From positions 55,914 through 119,913 of the forward strand of contig NZ_ABCM01000018.1 in NCBI RefSeq assembly GCF_000170795.1: 64,000 nt of DNA. The letters are read 5' to 3'. The stretch is from Pedobacter sp. BAL39 (GTDB taxonomy: Bacteria; Bacteroidota; Bacteroidia; Sphingobacteriales; Sphingobacteriaceae). This document shows positions 53,607 through 61,680 of the stretch, piece by piece. Under the pieces are notes generated by a model. The model was given only the letters and a program-made list of their open reading frames with translations. It searched no databases and was not told where the DNA came from. The translations under genes and the position numbers were made by a program. The first letter of the stretch is position 1. Each line of letters starts with the position of its first letter.

Positions 53607-55226
53607 ATGCTCAGATTCAAGTTATTTAGTACGTTTGCGGTAGTGTCCCTGGTATTTTTCTTCAATTTTACCCTTCAAGGTCAAACCTTACCTCATGAAA
53701 TAAATTTCGTCCGACAGGCGGCACAGCGGATGATTTTTGACGAAAATCAATCCATTTTACTTGCGCGTCTTGATCCTGCAAAGATTGTGGGCATGTCTGC
53801 GATGCATCCCGCGCGTCATTACCTGAATGGGCAATCGGATATTAGGGTTAAAGGAGACAAGCTGGTGGTCTCTTGCTCAAGGCCGGCTCAGACCGCTATC
53901 TGGTTTGGTGGCTTTAATCCTTTCGCAACGTATACCATTAATTTAAGCTCCTGTTCAGGGGTAGGGGAGATTGGCTTTGAGTTTTCGGATGCCGATCATA
54001 AAGAGCAGTTCTTAGTTACAGCCATATTTGGCGACAGTATACTTCAGGATGTGAAATTAAAGATAAAAACAGTAGAGCAGACTATGGTAGATGAGTCCAT
54101 TTTCGTTGTTCAGGAAGCAGAGGGGCAGGCTGGAACTTCTTCTAAAAAAGATGCTGTTGCTGCTGATGAAGGGGCGAAGATGAGGGGAAAACTCATTCTG
54201 CAGATGCTCGGCAGCGGATTGGTAGTCTATCTGCAGCATGAAGGATTGCCCCAGGTCATCGGCCAAAGTGATTTCAACCAATATATAGACCTCCGTTCAA
54301 TAAAACGGATCAGTTCTTTTCAGTCGGCGCTCTTTCTGAGTTTTCAAAACGGAGAAGTTGGGGTCAATAAAGTGGAGGCTGCCCTCAGTACTGGTGTCGG
54401 ATTGGCCGATATCCGTCCGATCAGCTACGAAAATGGCGATCCACTTTTAGATCAGGGGCGGTTGTGGTATACCATGTCAATTCGTGGCAGGGGGCTTCCC
54501 CATCATCTGCAGGGTGTTTTTAGCTTGAACCCAACGGTGTTTGACCTCAAACTGGAGGGGGTGATCCTGTTCGACAGGAATGACGGTTTATGGAGAAACG
54601 AGATTGCTTCTCATATTTTCTACGATAGGAAAGCAAAGTGCTGGAGGGGGATTACCACCGGATTCAGCGCTTATGCCAATCCGGACAAAGAAAAAAAGCA
54701 GCTGCTTGCTGTGGAAAGTACTAAAGATCCCCGGTTTGGTTTTTCGGTGATGAAGGCGGTACCATTCGGTGTCGTTGGTGACATCGAGGATCCACACATC
54801 CTGTTTGACGAGCATGCGAAAAAATGGCGCATACTGACCTGTGAAAACCATGATGGTTACAAAGCTGTGATGCTGGAATCGGAAGTCTGGAATAAAGGCT
54901 ATCAAAAAATTAGCGGGCCTGTCAGCCATAATTCTACAGGAACATCAATCCAGCGAATCAATGGCCGGTATTATTGTTTTTCTGGTAGTGCGGAAGGGAA
55001 GATATTCATTTATACTTACCCTGATCTCAAAGAGGCCGGCAACCTGAAAATGGACCTTCCTCCATGGGACATCAGCTCGGGAACAAGAGTCTGGCCAAAT
55101 GTTGTCCAACTGCCAGAGGGATATCCTTTCAGGTTTGCCGCATTGATGATGGACCGGTACAATTACCCCGGACTGCAGGGACCGAACTGGTCATACGGCG
55201 CACTTTACCTCTATCATGGTAACTAA
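53607..55226 (+). CDS. Exported beta-propeller protein, GH43/GH117-like
   Basis: The 539-residue protein has a signal peptide (1-26). The N-terminal 180 residues are beta-rich, and SKKDAVAADEGAKMR marks a linker. The C-terminal part (about 280-539) has repeated blade-like motifs, namely RNEIASHIFYDRKAKCWRGITTGF, then EDPHILFDEHAKKWRILTCENH, then STGTSIQRINGRYYCFSGS. These resemble five-bladed glycoside hydrolase propellers (GH43/GH117-like), in which the paired Asp of DIEDPHILF would be catalytic. No SusCD pair is adjacent. Function as a glycosidase is plausible but unproven. Confidence 0.72.
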   Translation: MLRFKLFSTFAVVSLVFFFNFTLQGQTLPHEINFVRQAAQRMIFDENQSILLARLDPAKIVGMSAMHPARHYLNGQSDIRVKGDKLVVSCSRPAQTAIWFGGFNPFATYTINLSSCSGVGEIGFEFSDADHKEQFLVTAIFGDSILQDVKLKIKTVEQTMVDESIFVVQEAEGQAGTSSKKDAVAADEGAKMRGKLILQMLGSGLVVYLQHEGLPQVIGQSDFNQYIDLRSIKRISSFQSALFLSFQNGEVGVNKVEAALSTGVGLADIRPISYENGDPLLDQGRLWYTMSIRGRGLPHHLQGVFSLNPTVFDLKLEGVILFDRNDGLWRNEIASHIFYDRKAKCWRGITTGFSAYANPDKEKKQLLAVESTKDPRFGFSVMKAVPFGVVGDIEDPHILFDEHAKKWRILTCENHDGYKAVMLESEVWNKGYQKISGPVSHNSTGTSIQRINGRYYCFSGSAEGKIFIYTYPDLKEAGNLKMDLPPWDISSGTRVWPNVVQLPEGYPFRFAALMMDRYNYPGLQGPNWSYGALYLYHGN

Positions 55227-55230
55227 GAGG

Positions 55231-55842
55231 TTATCTGCAGAGTGTTTTTTTAATCTCGTCATCGTGGGCTGCCTTTAGTAATTTGTATTCTTTTACCGTG
55301 GCACTGAACTCACAGGTCCTGCATTTTTCTGTCTTTTTATCCTTTAAATACCTGATGACTTTGTCATTCTGAATATAAGATCTGTATTCATTTTTTTTGA
55401 TACATCCTTCACAAGCTGGGCCGCCCTCCACAAATTCGTATTTAAAGATAAGTTTTCCATTGTCATAGTAATAATCTTCTTTGGCATATACATCTCCAAT
55501 GGTTCCGAAATCCACAGAGATCTTTGCAATCTGTCCATTTTCAAAGTACCTGTCGACCATCATTTTTTCATCACACATAAATTCCAGGTGTTTTTTCTCC
55601 AGTTGAACGGTGTTGATGTGTTCCACCTTTTTACGGATCATTGCTATTGGGTCTGTAGTCTGGTTGTTTGTGCTGTCTACCGGACTCTCCGCAACAACAT
55701 CAGCAGTCGTGTCGCTGCCAGATGTGGTGTCCACCGCTGCGGCGGTCGTGTCATCAGCTGCAACATTACTTTTGTTTTCTCCGGATGGGCTACATGACGC
55801 AAGCGCCATGAATGCAAGTGCAAAAAAGATCTTCTTCATCAT
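55231..55842 (-). CDS. Lipoprotein of unknown function
   Basis: The 203-residue protein has a lipoprotein signal (lipobox ALASC, Cys17). A Thr/Ser/Asp-rich linker (about 22-65) follows, then a charged domain with repeated Tyr/Asp/Gly pieces (YAKEDYYYDNGKLIFKYEFVEGG) and two CxxC pairs (PACEGC; KCRTC). The pairs might bind metal or form disulfides. No family is recognised. It converges with the beta-propeller gene with four bases between the stops. Confidence 0.8.
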   Translation of the reverse strand: MMKKIFFALAFMALASCSPSGENKSNVAADDTTAAAVDTTSGSDTTADVVAESPVDSTNNQTTDPIAMIRKKVEHINTVQLEKKHLEFMCDEKMMVDRYFENGQIAKISVDFGTIGDVYAKEDYYYDNGKLIFKYEFVEGGPACEGCIKKNEYRSYIQNDKVIRYLKDKKTEKCRTCEFSATVKEYKLLKAAHDDEIKKTLCR

Positions 55843-56049
55843 AAACAGGTTTTAATGATCATAAATAGGGTATAACAGCTGGAAGGTAAAGCTGTTTTGA
55901 TGTTAATATTTCTATTTTAGTTGCCGGATATGAAAAAGTTAAAGTATTTGAGACAAGATGTCGAAAAATTGAGACATGCCGGATATGCGCATCGTTGTTA
56001 TTCTCCCATCTTTGTAGGCCTGATACTAACCAAATAGATTACATTTTTA

Positions 56050-57168
56050 ATGAACATGCAAATCATCGCCCCTGATCTGGCGATCACCAAACCCCATTTT
56101 AAGGTGCTTGACGGACTGAGAGGACTGGCTGCATTGGCAGTTGTGATTTTTCATTTTATGGAAATTGCGGTACCTGATTATAACGATAGTTTTATCGCAC
56201 ATGCTTACCTCGCTGTAGATTTCTTTTTTTGCCTTTCAGGGTTTGTCATTGCTTATGCTTATGATCATAAGATGCTGAAACTTGGTTTTAAAAACTTCAT
56301 GAAGCTACGGTTGATCCGTCTGCATCCCCTGGTTATTATTGGATCCCTGATTGGGTTGCTGGTGTTTGTTTTCGATCCCTTTAGTCAGCTTTACCAGAAA
56401 TACATCGGGCAACTGCCGGCCATGTTCTTAGGCTCCTGTTTCATGATTCCCTATCCTGTTGTGCCGGAGCGGTATTTTAATCTGTTTCACCTGAACCCTC
56501 CAACCTGGTCCTTGTTCTGGGAATATATTGCCAATATTTTTTATGGTTTGTTGCTCTTTAAAATCAGCAATAAGATACTTTGGATACTGACGGTTATTGC
56601 TGCTGCGGCACTGGTGTTTGAAGCACAACGTTCCGGTTATCTGGGCGTAGGCTGGGGCGGTGATAACGTCTCTGGTGGAGGCATAAGGGTGTTTTTTTCT
56701 TTTCTCGCCGGCATGCTCGTATACCGTTCCAAATGGGTCATTCATTCGCGCATGAACTTCATGGGGATAGGAATATTGTTGCTGGCTGTTTTCATGATCC
56801 CCTTCTCCAAAAGCCTCAACCCCTTTATGGAACCTGCCATTGTGATTTTTTATTTCCCATTTCTTGTGGCCTTGGGTGCTGGTGCCGGAGTGAAGCGCAG
56901 GGCAGGAGCAGCTACCCTTCAGGATCGTATCTGTAAATTTTCGGGGGATATATCCTATCCTCTATATATGGTACATTATCCGTTTATATGGATGTTTATG
57001 AGTTATGTGGAAGCGAAAAAGCCAGCAATGAATGAAATGATGCTGATCACGACCGTGGGCACACTGGTGTTGGTTGTATTTTCCTATGCCATACTTGTGT
57101 TTGTCGACGAGCCCATCAGGCAGCGATTGAAATACATTTTAATTAAAGGTGAAAAGAAAAATAGCTGA
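56050..57168 (+). CDS. Acyltransferase 3 family membrane protein
   Basis: The 372-residue protein has the acyltransferase-3 signature start (HFKVLDGLRGLAALAVVIFHF, catalytic His) and about ten transmembrane helices with a conserved LTFWE-like turn (SLFWEYIANI). A YPLYMVHYPFIWMF segment lies near the C-terminus. Family members O-acetylate or acylate surface polysaccharides, peptidoglycan or lipids. The target here is unknown. A -7-like CATCTTTG lies at 56007-56014. The downstream small genes may form a short operon with it. Confidence 0.92.
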   Translation: MNMQIIAPDLAITKPHFKVLDGLRGLAALAVVIFHFMEIAVPDYNDSFIAHAYLAVDFFFCLSGFVIAYAYDHKMLKLGFKNFMKLRLIRLHPLVIIGSLIGLLVFVFDPFSQLYQKYIGQLPAMFLGSCFMIPYPVVPERYFNLFHLNPPTWSLFWEYIANIFYGLLLFKISNKILWILTVIAAAALVFEAQRSGYLGVGWGGDNVSGGGIRVFFSFLAGMLVYRSKWVIHSRMNFMGIGILLLAVFMIPFSKSLNPFMEPAIVIFYFPFLVALGAGAGVKRRAGAATLQDRICKFSGDISYPLYMVHYPFIWMFMSYVEAKKPAMNEMMLITTVGTLVLVVFSYAILVFVDEPIRQRLKYILIKGEKKNS

Positions 57169-57223
57169 TAATCGGGATGTTATCATGGCATTAAGTTTGT
57201 ATGGCCATAAATAAATCGCGCTT

Positions 57224-57316
57224 ATGGAGATTATATTCGAACTGTTATTTGCCCTGGCTACAGGCAACTGGAAAAAAGCTAGCAGGTTAAGGTGGAACCG
57301 TAATCTCAGCAAATGA
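57224..57316 (+). CDS. Possible 30-residue small protein, translationally coupled
   Basis: A frame of 30 codons starts at 57224 and stops at TGA (57314-57316). That stop overlaps the ATG of the next gene at 57313 as ATGA. The peptide has a hydrophobic N-terminal half (MEIIFELLFALATG) and a basic C-terminal half (NWKKASRLRWNRNLSK), like a short membrane-anchored leader. The stop/start overlap is the main evidence for a real gene; no homologue is known to me. Confidence 0.4.
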   Translation: MEIIFELLFALATGNWKKASRLRWNRNLSK

Positions 57317-57795
57317 TTGTAGCCGCTCAAACCTTTCATATTATACTCATAGCGATTGCGGTTTTAATCTGTTTAAAAGCACTCTACACCCGTTTTATAA
57401 CAAAGCAAGGTAATAAGGACGACTGGATGGTGCTGTTGCTGTTGATCTTGGTGCCCATCAATTGGTACACACCCACAGTATTGACCATTTCAGACTGCAA
57501 TCAATACACTAAAGAAGTGGTGTTGTTTCCTGGACAAAGGGCTGGCATCAGTTATACTTATGGACGAAAGAATTACATCATCAATCAATCCAAAAGGAAC
57601 CTGAAATTTGAGTATCTGTTTTATGGAGATAATAGGAGAGAAGAGGGGCAGGTAGATCAACTGATCCTGCCGGAGAATGTGGTGATCGTAAACGAGGTCA
57701 CGATTAGTTACCTCTTTGAAGCGCCTGAGAAAAGTGTTTCCACAAAGTCCAGTGGGGCGACGAAAACGCTGTTATATTGTCTGGCTAATGATTAA
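57313..57795 (+). CDS. Hypothetical membrane-anchored protein
   Basis: The 160-residue protein has two hydrophobic segments (about 5-25 and 42-60) and a soluble beta-rich C-terminus that contains ISYTYGRKNYIINQSKRNLKFEYLFYG. No family is recognised. The start overlaps the stop of the 30-codon frame. It converges with the LytTR regulator gene with 27 bases between the stops. Confidence 0.75.
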   Translation: MIVAAQTFHIILIAIAVLICLKALYTRFITKQGNKDDWMVLLLLILVPINWYTPTVLTISDCNQYTKEVVLFPGQRAGISYTYGRKNYIINQSKRNLKFEYLFYGDNRREEGQVDQLILPENVVIVNEVTISYLFEAPEKSVSTKSSGATKTLLYCLAND

Positions 57796-57822
57796 TTCTT
57801 GCACCATCGGCACCCAGCTGGA

Positions 57823-58572
57823 TTACCTCAATATTTTCGCCAGTACTTCTTCTTTTTTCTGTCTGGATATGGGCACCTGGCTTCCGTCTTCCATGGCAAT
57901 GTAACCTCCGTCGGTTTTGACATAGGCAGAGATTCTGTGGAAGTTGATGAGGTGTGATTGATGGGTACGGATGAAATGATGTCTTTCGAGGAGTTCCTGA
58001 TAATCTTTCAGTGTTTTACATATCAGAAGATGTTTTCTGTCATCAAGATAAAAGTGTGTATAGTTGCCTTCGGCTTCCAGCCTGATGATCCTGGATACAG
58101 CAATGAACTCTATTTTATCTGCAAGCGGAACAGCGATTTTCTGTTCATCAATGCGGCGGTCAATATTTGCCACCAGCTCTTTCAGTCGGAGGTTTTCCTT
58201 TTTAGGGCCAATCTGTTTGATGGCTTTGTCTACCGCTGTACTCAGTTCAATGATGTTGATGGGTTTAAGAAGATAATCTATTGCGCAGGCTTTTACTGCC
58301 TGAATTCCATATTTGTCGAACGCAGTGACGAATATCAGCTCAAACCTTTGCTTGCCATGAAGCAGTTTCAGTAAATCGAATCCGGAGATCTCTCCCATTT
58401 CAATATCAAGGAAGAGGAGGTCCGGTTGATGTGCCGCAATCATCACTAAAGCACTTGTTGCTGAACCGGCTTCGGCGATGACCTCTACATCCGGACAATA
58501 TTCAGTCAGCAGCTGCCTTAGATTACTTCTGCTTTTTGGTTCATCGTCTACAATAATGCTTTTTATTTTCAT
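57823..58572 (-). CDS. LytTR-type response regulator
   Basis: The 249-residue protein has a receiver domain (about 1-120; acceptor Asp56 in LLFLDIEMGE, Lys in YLLKPI) and a LytTR DNA-binding domain (about 145-249; IEFIAVSRIIRLEAEGNYTHFYL, RTHQSHLINFHRISAYV, ISRQKKEEVL). It lies 107 bp downstream of the LytS-type kinase gene on the same strand and is clearly its cognate partner. LytTR proteins bind paired direct repeats; a target in the window is not evident. Confidence 0.96.
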   Translation of the reverse strand: MKIKSIIVDDEPKSRSNLRQLLTEYCPDVEVIAEAGSATSALVMIAAHQPDLLFLDIEMGEISGFDLLKLLHGKQRFELIFVTAFDKYGIQAVKACAIDYLLKPINIIELSTAVDKAIKQIGPKKENLRLKELVANIDRRIDEQKIAVPLADKIEFIAVSRIIRLEAEGNYTHFYLDDRKHLLICKTLKDYQELLERHHFIRTHQSHLINFHRISAYVKTDGGYIAMEDGSQVPISRQKKEEVLAKILR

Positions 58573-58679
58573 CGGTTAGTCTTTGTGTGATTGGTCGTTC
58601 TTTTCGGGAATAAAGAATATGGGATCCATTTTTATTTTTTATGAGCCATGTACCCTGCTGGCCTTAATTATCAATTTCG

Positions 58680-61469
58680 TTAGTCAATAGGGATGGTCAG
58701 CACCGCATTCACACCTCTATTTTGCTGGTTCAAATTATCGTTTATTTTCAGATCTCCGAGTGCTCCCTGTGTATTTAATAGGTGAAGACGCTCCCGTACC
58801 AGTTTAAGGCCGAATCCACTTTTCTTTTCCTCGGGTTTTGTGATCAGTCCGGGGCCATTGTCGATTACGGCTATTTTAAGGCAGCCATCGGTTTTGCTGA
58901 TCCGTATTTTCAGGATTCCCGCGGTTCTTTGTTGTGCAATGCCATGTATGATCGCATTTTCTACGAGTGGCTGGATGATCATTCCTGGAATCTCAATGAG
59001 GTCAGTATTCAGGTCATCGTCCAGTGTTATGTTAAATACAAAGTCAAACCTGAGCTTTTCGAGTTCTGCGTATAGTGTTACTGCCTCTATCTCATCAGAA
59101 AGGCTCACGAAGGTCTGTTCAGAATTGTTGAGCACACGGCGCATCAGGAGGGAAAATTTCTCAAGATAGATATTTGCTTCTTTGTATTGATGATTATTGA
59201 TCAGGGATTGGATGGAATTCAGTGCATTGAACATAAAGTGAGGGTTCATCTGCGAACGGATGGCTTTGATTTCCAGTTCTTTGATTTGTCTTTTGACGTA
59301 CTCTTTAGTCCTGATGTTCGCAATTCTCACTTTATATATCCAGAAGAAAATCAGCCCGGCAACGAGGATGGAGCCAAAGCTCCATCCTGTAATTTTGATC
59401 CATTCAGCTTTATCTTCACTGCTCATCGTTTTTGGGGCCAGCGCTTTTTTTACTGCTGCATCGAAAGCGGCGTCTTGCGGAAGTTTATTAGGGCTATCAT
59501 TGATGTTGTCCTGAATAATCGTCTGCTCAGCATCCATCACAAATGTCTTCATGTCGAAGTTTGACAACAGCACGTTTTCTTCGAGACTATCATCTTCACG
59601 TGTCACTTCAACATAGCTGACTTGTGGAAGCTTTTTTAACTCTTCAGCGACAGTAGATTCGGGGTATCCAGGTTCTTTCAGTTGGACGATCAGAAAATGG
59701 ATCTTTTTAGGGTCCTGATTTTTGATCCTGTCCAGCAAGCGCTTCATCTCATCAGGATAGTGGAAATTGAAGGTGATGCTTAAAGCTTTACCTTTGTATT
59801 TACTGAGTTCCAGGAGGCTGCCGTCCGATAGCCGAATGTGCTTTAAGGGTATTTGATTACCTGGTGCCCATCGGGCCAGCGCGTTCCATTTTTCGCTCAC
59901 CTCGTTGGTCAGCAGAGTGTCGCCACAGTTGTTGATAAAATCCTGATAGTATGGCTGCAGCGTTTGCGCATTTTGCCAGTTGTTGTCTCGAATTTCGTTG
60001 CTGAAAGCATCTGCCAGTGTACAATAGAGTGCGTAACGTCTGAGGTTATTGAGCGAAGGAACGTAGTCACCAAGAAAGAAACCCCAACCGCCGCCGTTGA
60101 GCTGGCTGGTTTTGTCGCTGATGTAAAGGTGGAAGGAATTGAGAAAGGAACTGTACCATCCTGAAGTCTGGTATTCTGTCATCAATACCGGGAGGGTGTC
60201 GATCATTTTAAAAAAGTGTGCAGGAAACTCTTCAAAGATGGCCGTTGCCTCCGGGCTACTTTTATATTTTGTTTTTATAACAAAGTCCAGTCGTGCGTTT
60301 GCCTGTTCAAATGCGAATTTTGTCTGATGGTATTTTCTGGATGCTTTTGACAATTCTCGTTGACGTTTTTCAATGAGTTGTTTGAACGTATACTCATCAG
60401 CTTCCTGTGCATTTGCGAAATTTTCTGCGGAGAAGGATGTTACTCCATACGGAATCTCTGGTGTTTTCCTCGTTTGGGCAAGTTTGGCGAGTTCCAATCC
60501 AAATTTAGCCACTGCAGCTGCTTTTCCGGAAAATTGAAAAGTATTACTGAGGTCGCTGCCCTCACCGGAAATGAAAAGTGTATCTCCAGGGGCCAGAAAC
60601 AAGGGGATCTCAATTAATCTGGAGTCGATGACCACGTCCATATCACTTTGCGGGGGTTGAGGTGTATTTCGGGCTGCTGTTGGTGAGGAGTAGCGGTAAG
60701 TTAAAGTTGCACCGGATCCTTCACTAAGCAGCGCCTTCAAGCTGAAGTTGCCATCTTTGTCGATTTTGAAGTCGCTTTCTGCACCAGGCAGATAGAGGTC
60801 GAGACCTTGTCGGTGATGTTCAGTCAGATTTTTGAAGTTGCCGTGAATGAGGACATTGGTTTCAATTGGGAAAGAAGCCGCAGTGAGTATAAAACTCAGG
60901 TTGGACGTTTTGTAGGTCTGACCATTATGCCAGGCTGTTTCCTGATGGGCGATCGCTGCCATGATGTGGTTGGAAATAGCACTTGCAGTTTCAGTGGCGA
61001 GGGGTCCAAGGTCTACCGATGTGCCCCCGTAAGTTTTTCTGGTCGCGATTTCATTGAGGTGCATGATGGGGAAGCCGGCTACAGGTTTCATTGTTAGTAT
61101 TTTTCCTGTCGGGTCGACTTTGGAAAGGAAGCTTGGTTTCACTGATTTTTGCAGTAAACCCTGCTCATAAGGCGGGTAGTAGGAGTCGAAACCAAGAGGA
61201 GGGGTTCTCGGGTTGGAGAGGATCACCCTGATCCGTTCAAAAGTTAAGGCATATTCTTTATTACCTTTAACATCAATGTTTTTCAACTCATAACGGAGCT
61301 GATAGCGGTAGCTTTCGTTGTCAGGTTTGCGGGCGGTGTCCGAAACAAGCACTTCAAACCAATCGCCGGCCTTCATTTTAGAAAAGACATCGCCTTTTTG
61401 AGCGAAGATCAGTTGTGGCAGGCAGAGGAACAGCAACACCAGCGCACTTAATAGTTTTTTCTGTTTCAT
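58680..61469 (-). CDS. LytS-type sensor histidine kinase with TlpA-like periplasmic region
   Basis: The start at 61469 opens on a signal peptide (FLCLPQLIFAQ); the extension to 61562 is not needed. The protein has 929 residues. The periplasmic part comprises a beta-rich N-terminus (about 20-190), a DUF4369-like beta-sandwich (about 195-330) and a long helical region (about 340-540). A thioredoxin/TlpA-like domain follows (about 540-650; LSDGSLLELSKYKGKALSITFNFHYPDEMK) in which the CxxC position reads NFHYP and no Cys occurs. One transmembrane helix lies at about 690-712, then the His_kinase domain (acceptor His744 in RSQMNPHFMFNALNSIQ) and HATPase_c (NAIIHGI, DNGPGL, GFGLKLVRERL). Its partner is the LytTR regulator downstream. 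The sensed signal is unknown; redox or peptide sensing is an inference. Confidence 0.88.
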   Translation of the reverse strand: MKQKKLLSALVLLFLCLPQLIFAQKGDVFSKMKAGDWFEVLVSDTARKPDNESYRYQLRYELKNIDVKGNKEYALTFERIRVILSNPRTPPLGFDSYYPPYEQGLLQKSVKPSFLSKVDPTGKILTMKPVAGFPIMHLNEIATRKTYGGTSVDLGPLATETASAISNHIMAAIAHQETAWHNGQTYKTSNLSFILTAASFPIETNVLIHGNFKNLTEHHRQGLDLYLPGAESDFKIDKDGNFSLKALLSEGSGATLTYRYSSPTAARNTPQPPQSDMDVVIDSRLIEIPLFLAPGDTLFISGEGSDLSNTFQFSGKAAAVAKFGLELAKLAQTRKTPEIPYGVTSFSAENFANAQEADEYTFKQLIEKRQRELSKASRKYHQTKFAFEQANARLDFVIKTKYKSSPEATAIFEEFPAHFFKMIDTLPVLMTEYQTSGWYSSFLNSFHLYISDKTSQLNGGGWGFFLGDYVPSLNNLRRYALYCTLADAFSNEIRDNNWQNAQTLQPYYQDFINNCGDTLLTNEVSEKWNALARWAPGNQIPLKHIRLSDGSLLELSKYKGKALSITFNFHYPDEMKRLLDRIKNQDPKKIHFLIVQLKEPGYPESTVAEELKKLPQVSYVEVTREDDSLEENVLLSNFDMKTFVMDAEQTIIQDNINDSPNKLPQDAAFDAAVKKALAPKTMSSEDKAEWIKITGWSFGSILVAGLIFFWIYKVRIANIRTKEYVKRQIKELEIKAIRSQMNPHFMFNALNSIQSLINNHQYKEANIYLEKFSLLMRRVLNNSEQTFVSLSDEIEAVTLYAELEKLRFDFVFNITLDDDLNTDLIEIPGMIIQPLVENAIIHGIAQQRTAGILKIRISKTDGCLKIAVIDNGPGLITKPEEKKSGFGLKLVRERLHLLNTQGALGDLKINDNLNQQNRGVNAVLTIPID

Positions 61470-61680
61470 AATTTTAAGATTTGAAACAAAAAAGCATAAA
61501 ATAGATTCGCTAATGTCTGTACATTGAGTATCCGACATGTCTGACTTACTATTCTGCAACATGCTATATGTTTTGATTTACCCTCATTGTAATTAAATCC
61601 TTTTAGCTTGATACTGTCCGTACTATTGTTTTAATTTGATTCTCGAAATACTTCTCACAAAGAAACCAAAAAATATACTA

